Positions 55,412 to 64,000 of a DNA stretch of 64,000 bases are shown in pieces; positions within the stretch are counted from its first letter, which is position 1, and each line of letters starts with the position of its first letter. A program made the translations under genes and the position numbers. The notes beneath the pieces were generated by a model. That model ran no database searches. It had not been told where the DNA came from and was given only the letters and a program-made list of their open reading frames with translations. Location: the NCBI GenBank assembly GCA_019188255.1, contig JAETXT010000005.1:372001-436000 (forward strand), given 5' to 3'. The stretch comes from Verticillium longisporum. Taxonomy: Eukaryota; Ascomycota; Sordariomycetes; Glomerellales; Plectosphaerellaceae.

Positions 55412-57229
55412 ATGGCGGATCACAAATCCCGTCCAGACGGGGACGAGAAGCCGTCGTACGATATAGAGCGCGATGCAACCTCGAGTACCGATGACTCAGC
55501 TACCGTCCATGCACCAGTACCAGCGTCTGGTGACACGAATGGCAGCTCGACCGCCGGCCACGAGGGCAAGACGGCCAACCCAGACACTGCTTTGTCTCAG
55601 TCGGCCGAAGCTGAGGCCACCGCCCCGAGCGACGAACCAGAAGCCGGTCGCACCAAACTGCAGACCACCGTCATTATTGGTTCCCTCTGCGCGGCTCTCT
55701 TTCTGTCTGCTCTCGACATTACCATCATCACGACTGCCGTCCCGACGATTGCCCAAGAATTTCGATCGTCGGCCGGCTTTGTCTGGATCGGCTCTGCCTA
55801 CACCCTGGCCAACGCTGCCTGTGTGCCCATTTGGGGCAAGGTCTCTGATATTTTCGGCCGGAAAAGCATCCTCCTGACCGCCATTGCCGTCTTCTGGGTG
55901 GGCAGCTTGCTGTGCGGCGTCTCTGTGAACATGGGCATGCTCATCGGTGCCCGTGCAGTTCAAGGTATCGGTGGCGGAGGTATCATCGTACTCGTCAATA
56001 TCTGCATCAGCGACCTCTTCTCCCTGCGCCAGCGCGGCGTCTACTTTGGCATCATGGGCATGGTCTGGGCCGTCGCTTCGGCAGTCGGTCCCGTGCTGGG
56101 TGGTGTCTTTACGAGTCAAGTCACATGGCGATGGTGCTTTTACATCAATCTGCCCATCTCCGGCGTCGGCGCCGTGGCCTTGTTCTTCGTGCTCAAGCTC
56201 CATAACCCTAGAACGCCGCTCGGAAACGGCCTGCAGGCCATTGACTGGGTTGGCTGTCTCACTATCATTGGCGGCACGCTGATGGTCTTGTTTGGCCTCG
56301 AATTTGGCGGCGTAAACTTTCCGTGGGGTTCGGCCACCGTCATTTGCCTGCTCGTGTTTGGCGTCGTGACCATTGGCCTGTTCATCTTCAACGAGCTCAA
56401 GTTTGCTCGCTACCCCGTCATCCCCTTGCACCTGTTCCGCGATCTCTCGACCGTTGCCTGCTTCGTCCTGACATTCTGTCACGCATTTGTCTTCATCTCC
56501 GGCAGTTATTGGCTCCCACTCTACTACCAGGGCGTCCTCGGCGTGTCCTCGCTCTTGTCTGGCGTCTATCTTCTTCCTTATGCCGTGTCCCTGTCCATCT
56601 CTTCCGCCATAGCTGGCTGGCTCATTCGAAAGACGGGCAACTATGTCTACCTCATCACCGGCGGGCTGGCCATCATGACCTTGGGTTTCGGTCTCTTCTA
56701 CGACCTGCCTGGCACGCCAAACTACGCCAAGATTATCCTCTATCAGATTGTTGCCGGCATTGGCATTGGCCCCAACTTTCAGGCCCCGCTCATCGCCATT
56801 CAGACAAACGCAGAGCCTCGCGACATTGCGTCTGCGACCGCTACCTTTAGTTTTGTCCGCCAGATCGCCACCTCCATCTCCGTCGTCATCGGAGGCGTCG
56901 TTTTCGCCAATGAGATGGACTCGCAGCGCCCGCACCTCGTGGAAGAGCTCGGCCCCAGTCTGGCCGATCAGCTGTCCGGTCACAATGCTGCCTCCAACGT
57001 GGGCCTTGTCGGTGATCTCCAAGGTGACGAGGGCCGCATCGCTCGAGGTGCTTTCCTCACTAGTATGCGGACCATGTTTATCGTCTATGTTGCCTTTGCC
57101 GCCTTTGGTCTCGCCACAAGCCTGCTCGTTCGCCAGAAGAGGCTGAGCAAGGATCACAAAGAGCACCAGACTGGCCTCAAGACGTTGCGAAGCCGCACCG
57201 ATCGCCGCCCTGCCAACAGCGACAAGTAG
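55412..57229 (+). CDS. MFS multidrug/toxin efflux transporter (14-TM DHA type)
   Basis: Intronless and intact, 605 residues. A hydrophilic, acidic N-terminal tail of about 80 residues precedes TM1 (TVIIGSLCAALFLSALDITII). Motif D1 is seen as LDITIITTAVPTIAQEF. Motif A is GKVSDIFGRKS. Motif B/C elements are GARAVQGIGGGGIIVLV and GMVWAVASAVGPVLGGVF. WRWCFYINLPI is the family hallmark before TM6. These proteins export drugs or fungal metabolites at the plasma membrane or vacuole in exchange for protons. The substrate is unknown, and no biosynthetic genes flank it. Its intact state contrasts with the broken transporters at 30-42 kb. Confidence 0.92.
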   Translation: MADHKSRPDGDEKPSYDIERDATSSTDDSATVHAPVPASGDTNGSSTAGHEGKTANPDTALSQSAEAEATAPSDEPEAGRTKLQTTVIIGSLCAALFLSALDITIITTAVPTIAQEFRSSAGFVWIGSAYTLANAACVPIWGKVSDIFGRKSILLTAIAVFWVGSLLCGVSVNMGMLIGARAVQGIGGGGIIVLVNICISDLFSLRQRGVYFGIMGMVWAVASAVGPVLGGVFTSQVTWRWCFYINLPISGVGAVALFFVLKLHNPRTPLGNGLQAIDWVGCLTIIGGTLMVLFGLEFGGVNFPWGSATVICLLVFGVVTIGLFIFNELKFARYPVIPLHLFRDLSTVACFVLTFCHAFVFISGSYWLPLYYQGVLGVSSLLSGVYLLPYAVSLSISSAIAGWLIRKTGNYVYLITGGLAIMTLGFGLFYDLPGTPNYAKIILYQIVAGIGIGPNFQAPLIAIQTNAEPRDIASATATFSFVRQIATSISVVIGGVVFANEMDSQRPHLVEELGPSLADQLSGHNAASNVGLVGDLQGDEGRIARGAFLTSMRTMFIVYVAFAAFGLATSLLVRQKRLSKDHKEHQTGLKTLRSRTDRRPANSDK

Positions 57230-58081
57230 CAAGCCGGGCCCACCCTAGCTACTCGTTTCCTACTTTGAATTTCGATGACTCTGATGCATACACTGGGCGC
57301 GCATGGCGTTTGGGGGCACACATTACTACTTACATTATTCTCCCCTTCTTCACGACGCATTCGTCTCCACTACTCCCCTCATCCATCAACCATTCAGCCT
57401 GAATGAGCTGAAAACTAACCACTGTGTGGTCGCAACACCCTGAGACCTTGTCTATGGCGGAACGGTCGGCGACGACTCAAAGTGGCCATCACGGACGTTG
57501 CCGATTTTTTATTATCGCCGCGCGCGCAAATGGGCCCCGACGTGGGTTTCCGCTCGCCCGATGAACACTTTCGCAGCAATGAGGGGCGTGCAAAGGCGTC
57601 GCCTTGCCCTCTGCCTGGCAAAATACGGCATTACCGGCCTTCGACTCCGCGCGGCACCGATATGGCCTAGCCTCAGAGGGACCTGTAAACCCCCGGATTC
57701 TACGTCGCATTAGTGCCCAGCGGCTCCACCGACGGACGTGAAGCTGTCTTCCAGCAGCATCCGGCAGTCATGCCACAGCTACAGCAGCAAGCACGGTTTG
57801 GTATCAGTGCACGACGAAGCAGTTGATACCAGCTTTGGCTCGCAGCAGAACTTTCTGCGTCAGAATGTATTGGCGGCACTGCAGGCGGATGCACCATGGT
57901 GTAGACCCTTCCGCGCTGCCTCGCCGTTCAGCCATCTCCATCTGCATCCATGCCTCAATCTATATGCCAGTCGTGAGGGGCATGCTTCGACCCTGATGCC
58001 CACAGAAACGCAACAGGAACCCGGAATACCACAGTCCGCAGGTTCTCCGCAACCTCCACACTGTCCATGACATTGACCGTG
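57230..58081. other. Intergenic region and promoter of the acetyl xylan esterase gene
   Basis: No gene seen. The right end leads to a TATA box. I do not see a GGCTAA (XLNR/XYR1-type) site in it. Confidence 0.45.
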
Positions 58082-58088
58082 TATATAA
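58082..58088 (+). promoter_or_regulatory. TATA box of the acetyl xylan esterase gene
   Basis: TATATAA, 81 bases upstream of the ATG at 58169. Confidence 0.55.
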
Positions 58089-58168
58089 TGTTGTCAGTGG
58101 ACAAACCATAATCTAATGTATTGTTATCTCCAAGATCTTTGCTTCCTCTTTGTGTGTGTATTGTCGCC

Positions 58169-59315
58169 ATGCGTTTCCTCAGCACCCTGGGCACCGGCCT
58201 CCTGGCCCTCTGCGCCACGGCGCAGGCTGCGTCGCTCCAGCAGATTACCAACTTTGGCGCGAACCCTTCGAATGCCAAAATGTACATCTACGTCCCTGAC
58301 AATGTCGTCGCCACGCCTCCCATCGTCGTCGCCGTCCACTACTGCTCTGGCACCGCGCAAGCCTACTTCAGCGGCACGCCGTACCGCCAGCTTGCCGACC
58401 AGCACGGCTTCATTGTCATTTACCCCGAGAGCCCCTACAGCGGAACCTGCTGGGACGTCTCGTCGCCGGCGTCGCTGACGTACGAAGGCGGCGGCAACAG
58501 CAACGCCATTGCCAACATGGTTCGCTGGACGCTGAGCCAGCACAACGGCGACGCCGCCCGTGTGTTTGTGACCGGCACCTCCTCCGGCGCCATGATGACC
58601 GTACGTTGACCCTCTACGACAAACGCCCCAATAAAACTGACCTGTCCAGAACGTCCTCGCCGCCACGTACCCAGACATGTTCGCCGCCGGCATCGCCTAC
58701 GCCGGCGTGCCCGCCGGCTGGTTCTACACCGGCACCGTCAACGGCTGGAACTCGACCTGCTCGCAGGGCAATGCCGTCTTCTCCGCCGAGGTGTGGGCGC
58801 AGACGGCCCGCAACATGCGGCCCGGCTACACGGGCCCGCGCCCCAAGATGCAAATCTACCACGGCGCCCTCGACACGACCCTCTACCCGCGCAACTACAA
58901 CGAGACGATCAAGCAGTGGAGCGCCGTCTTTGGCTACCCCGGCATCCCCGTGTCCGTCGGCCCCGGCCCCAGCAGCCAGTTTGTGCGCGAGATCTACGGC
59001 GACAGGCTCCAGGGCCTCTGGGGCGCTTCCGTCAGCCACAGCGTGCCCATCCAGGGCGCCGAGGACATGCGCTGGTTCGGCATTGGCCAGGGCGGCACCA
59101 GCCCGCCGCCGCTGACAACCACCGTCCGGCCGCCCACCACGACGACCACGAACGTCGCTGTGCCGCCGCCCGCTACGACGACGGCCGCGCCGCCTGGGGG
59201 TTGCTCGGCGGCGAGATGGGGGCAGTGCGGCGGGCAGGGGTGGACGGGGTGCACCGTCTGCGCTTCGCCGTACACGTGCCGGGCTCAGAACCAGTGGTAC
59301 TCGCAGTGTCTATAG
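58169..59315 (+). CDS. axeA: Acetyl xylan esterase (CE1) with C-terminal CBM1
   Basis: Exons 58169-58600 and 58650-59315. The GTACGT donor and TCCAG acceptor keep frame ([18 protein letters not shown]). The protein is 365 residues. A signal peptide ([20 protein letters not shown]) is followed by the CE1 alpha/beta-hydrolase domain: nucleophile Ser in GTSSGAM, the HYC oxyanion region VVAVHYCSG and His in [11 protein letters not shown] Pro/Thr-rich linker leads to a CBM1 of about 35 residues ([12 protein letters not shown] ... NQWYSQCL) that binds cellulose. Secreted; it removes acetyl groups from xylan so that xylanases can act. It converges on the GH11 xylanase 0.9 kb away. Feruloyl esterases of family CE1 are close relatives and remain possible. 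Confidence 0.93.
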
Positions 59316-60229
59316 CCGGGATAGATGTGTATTCTCGAGGGGGACGTGATGGGATTTCGTCGTGTGGCGGGGAGGATCAGCAGGTGCGTCTTGGAGAATG
59401 CGTCGAGGGAGAGAGACCGGGATTTCCCCATTGCGGCAACCCCGGGCGAGACATTGCCAATCGAACAGGCTCATTCGTGACGCTGATCCTTATCTCGTCA
59501 TTTCCCCAGGCATTCAATCAACTACGCGGGATGTTTGGAGGTGCTGAAAAGGAATGCATGCCCGTGGCGCCTCTGAGAAGAATGAAGATCATCCATCATT
59601 GAGGGGGACGCCTTCGCGTGCGTTGCTTTTATTCAGCTGATCTGCAGGCTATTGGGGCCTGTTGGCTTGCCATTGACTCGATTCTTTTCACGTCGTATTT
59701 GTTCCTGTTATACAAACCCTCATAGGCTCGCTGGGCATGCTGCACACTGCTTGAACCAATCCTGGTGCGACATTGTGCTCTTCGCATGGCGGCACTGAAT
59801 GACTTGCTGTCTAAATAAGCGTCGGACTGCTGCACATGATGTCCTGGGAGGACAAATGTTTGGTTGCGACTGAGTGTTGGCACTGACAAAACATCGAGAT
59901 CTTTTGGCACGGTCACCTGATACGTGGTCAGGTACGTTGCACCAGCACATCACGCGATAATTGCAGTCTGGTTTTAACATGCCTCCAGGTGAAGCCATGG
60001 GTAATGCATTAGATTCAGCACAGCTGATGATCCATTTTGATATGTTGTCAATCTTATGTGCAGCACAAGACACCGGCAAGCGCCGGTATCATCTTTCATA
60101 CATACAAAGAATCGAAGTCCACTCCCCAGCCTTGTCGGACGAGCACGATGGAGAGCCTCACTGGATGTGCTCGCCCCTACAGATCCTGAAATCCATGTAT
60201 TCTTGCCTTCGTCTCAGGTAGCCAATACC
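59316..60229. other. Convergent 3' region, no gene seen
   Basis: Between the two CBM1-bearing genes. No supported ORF. Confidence 0.5.
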
Positions 60230-61662
<1,433 letters not shown>

Positions 61663-63286
61663 AACTTCCTCCGTCGGGCTCCATGTCTCGATTGAGGCGA
61701 GGCACAATCGCTCCGTGATCTAGGCCTTCAAGAGACGAACGACCGGGTGCCTACATATCTGTGGTACGAATCACCCGGTTAGCGATTGCAAGGCGGCGCT
61801 GAGGCTGGATGTTGAGATGCATCCACAAAATGCATGATGCTCATGGGCTCGCGGCCAAGAGGCGACGAATTTCCTGCAAACAATCAAGGCGCAAGGGACG
61901 TGGGCATTGGTAAACAGCCTAAAACCCCGCATCCTGTCTTGAGTAGATGGGAAGCACCCGAAAGAGAGCCCCATGTCATGGACAGCTCAGAGCCTCAGTC
62001 ACCAGGCCCGACGATGACACACGCACACAGGCTTCAGCCCGGCTATTTCAACGGCACTCGGGAGTTCGAAATGAAAGAGTGGCGCTTGAGAGGCTGAAAA
62101 GTCGAAATGCCCGAGGTGCGATGCGACGCTGTACCCCAGCTGCCAAGCGCTGGACGACCCGGGGTTGCAGCGGCGGGCGAGCGGTGGCACATTGGGCGCG
62201 GTGCGGAGGGCTGGTCCGTGGCCCTATTAGTTGTAGGCCACTCTATGATGCTTCTCGTGATGTTTGCATATAGTGCGCGACCCAAACTTGGGCGACGCGA
62301 CTGCCCGGGTGAGGAGGCCGGGTAAAAGACGACGCCCATTTCGGGAAGCTCGACAGGCTATACTAGGGCCATTAAGGGTCTCTAGACGCTTACGCATGGC
62401 TAGCGCTCGCAGCCCGAGTCACGAGCTTGACTCAATCGAGATGCCAGGGCCTGGAAATGAGCCTTATGCCGCCGTTGTGGGCTTTATCAGCGGTGCTGTG
62501 TAGCCTGCACATATCATGATTGACATGGTAGCCTCCTTTGAAGTATTTGGCCCTAGCATAGCTCACACAAGGTATCGAGTGACGACAATTGCCACGTCGT
62601 TGTCAAGCCCGCTAGTGTGCTGGACGGCCTCAGATACACCGTCATGGCATGTTATTCCATCAAATGCAAGGCGAGAAGGCGAGACGGACTATGTGCATGA
62701 GTTGTCAGCTTGATAGAGCGATACTATCTGGCTGTGGTCGTCTTGTCGCATTGATCACAGCGGCTGGAATAGTAGACCCTGGAAGTCAACATACATCTGT
62801 CAAAGAAGGCGCTGCTGCTGGTGCATCCGGCATCTGGGAGGGGAAAATCTGAATAGATGAACTGCAATATATCATTCAGCCGGCGGTAGACTTGCATATT
62901 CCGTGAACTCTCGGGATCTGGCCGGAAGCCTCTTCCGCAACCGCTGCCCTTCCACGCCTGCGTGTATCATGGATGATCTGAAGGAAGTGCCTAGTATACG
63001 GGACTAGGCCGTCGAAGCTCTGCCAACTATATGGGTTGACCTCCTGTAGTCAGGCCAAGCGGTCAAGTCCGAACTCCGAGTAGTGGCCCTGGGAAGACGC
63101 CTCTTCATGCGCGGAAATCCGTTGGCCCGAAGAGTCAGCGCTAGTCACCATAATCTGGACAGTATCCTTTGTTTGTTGATCACATCCACATTCACGAGTT
63201 GTTATGCCCTCAGCTGTAGCAGTCCTGAGAAAATTACCATTAAAATTGTTTCGTATGCTTCGTCATTAATCTATCGCTCCGCTTTA
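61663..63286. other. Intergenic region, no gene seen
   Basis: Only short ORFs without support. Confidence 0.45.
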
Positions 63287-64000
63287 CTACCAATTGTCCT
63301 TCGGGCCCGGTGGCTTGGACTGCGTCGCATCTGGAGGAGGAGGACTGTCCAAAGACTTCATCGGCACAAGCCGCGTCTCGTCGTGGAAGTCGACGTTGAA
63401 ACTCTTGGTGAACATGATGCCTTTTGACACGCCTTCCGGTCCGTCTGATGACGCCGACTCGGCATCCCCCCGATCCCGGCTGCTGCTTCTAGCGTGCGAC
63501 TCTGTGCCGAAATGTCTGCGGCTGCGTTGGTTGCCCGTGTTGCTGGCAGACTTGACGTAGTAGCGCGCCATGTCGGAGGTGCCCTGGCGGGTGCTGCCGA
63601 GGATGCGGGGGAAGAAGCGGACGAGGATGAGGCGCAGGGCCGGCATGCAGGCGCAGATGATGCCGACGTTGATCTCGATCGTGGACCAGCTCGCGACGCC
63701 GAACTGATCCCACGTCGGGTTGTGCGTTTTGGCAAAGGCGACGAGGGTCTGCAGACGGAGGATACTGACGACGGTGACGCTGGAGAAACGATCATTAGCA
63801 ACCCGGCTTCGGAGGGCTACAGGTGGGAGACTCACAAGGTGCCAACGCAGAACATGAGGGTGACGCCAATCTTCTTCTTCCAGTGCAGCTTCAGGGTCCT
63901 GATCTGGGACAGGGGCAGAGTGAGCATCCAGAAGTCGAGGACGATGCTGATGCCGGCATTGGCCCAGGCAATGGCGTTGATGTCGAGGCAATGGCCCTGG
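63287..64000 (-). CDS. Rhodopsin-domain integral membrane protein, 3' part
   Basis: Two exons are visible on the minus strand, from the window edge to 63836 and from 63779 to 63287; the 5' part lies outside. The GTGAGT donor and CTCCAG acceptor give [14 protein letters not shown]. The first exon reads [22 protein letters not shown], then [19 protein letters not shown]. The second holds [31 protein letters not shown]. These are the last membrane helices of the fungal rhodopsin domain found in PTH11-related receptor-like proteins. The C-terminal tail is cytosolic, with Ser/Arg-rich and Pro-rich parts ending GPKDNW. Whether a CFEM domain is present cannot be seen. Likely a plasma-membrane receptor-like protein of unknown ligand. 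Confidence 0.85.
   Translation of the reverse strand, partial: PGPLPRHQRHCLGQCRHQHRPRLLDAHSAPVPDQDPEAALEEEDWRHPHVLRWHLVSLPPVALRSRVANDRFSSVTVVSILRLQTLVAFAKTHNPTWDQFGVASWSTIEINVGIICACMPALRLILVRFFPRILGSTRQGTSDMARYYVKSASNTGNQRSRRHFGTESHARSSSRDRGDAESASSDGPEGVSKGIMFTKSFNVDFHDETRLVPMKSLDSPPPPDATQSKPPGPKDNW

Overview
This window is nuclear DNA from a filamentous ascomycete, most likely a Sordariomycete. The genes carry short introns of about 44-110 bases with GT...AG ends and CTAAC-type branch points. Coding regions are GC-rich, and the gene set is typically fungal: Vps3844, a POT peptide transporter, a TRI12-type efflux pump, CBM1-tagged hemicellulases and a rhodopsin-domain membrane protein. I cannot name the species from the sequence alone.

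Layout. 0-3.6 kb: the 3' end of a Vps3844 gene, then two splicing genes head to head (NTR2-like and SmG). 5.5-7.7 kb: a decayed L-amino-acid oxidase. 11-25.8 kb: a mostly intact metabolic stretch with flavohemoglobin, guanine deaminase, xylitol dehydrogenase, GH2 beta-mannosidase B, a Rab4-type GTPase, a 3-hydroxyacyl-CoA-dehydrogenase-like SDR and a D-2-hydroxyacid dehydrogenase. 25.8-30.1 kb: no recognisable gene. 30.1-41.8 kb: a peptide transporter, a Baeyer-Villiger-type monooxygenase, an unknown Cys/Trp-rich protein, a GH43 glycosidase, a tRNA-Ser and a TRI12-type transporter. Every protein gene in this stretch carries a lesion or an unresolvable splice junction. 41.9-43.7 kb: a Dabb-domain protein and a nicotinamidase. 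45.4-49.2 kb: HMG-CoA reductase with an overlapping upstream ORF. 50-52.1 kb: a secreted protein with eight near-identical 46-49 residue repeats. 55.4-57.2 kb: a DHA-type MFS transporter. 58.2-61.5 kb: a convergent pair of CBM1-bearing hemicellulases (CE1 acetyl xylan esterase and GH11 xylanase). 63.3 kb to the end: the 3' part of a rhodopsin-domain membrane protein.

Two functional themes stand out. The first is hemicellulose use: xylanase, acetyl xylan esterase, GH43, beta-mannosidase and xylitol dehydrogenase. The second is nitrogen scavenging and nitrosative stress: peptide transporter, L-amino-acid oxidase, guanine deaminase, nicotinamidase and flavohemoglobin. The most novel item is the repeat protein at 50-52 kb. 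Also worth attention are the 8-nt microexon that encodes the predicted xylanase nucleophile, the four-base overlap of an upstream ORF with the HMG-CoA reductase start, and the run of five consecutive damaged protein genes.
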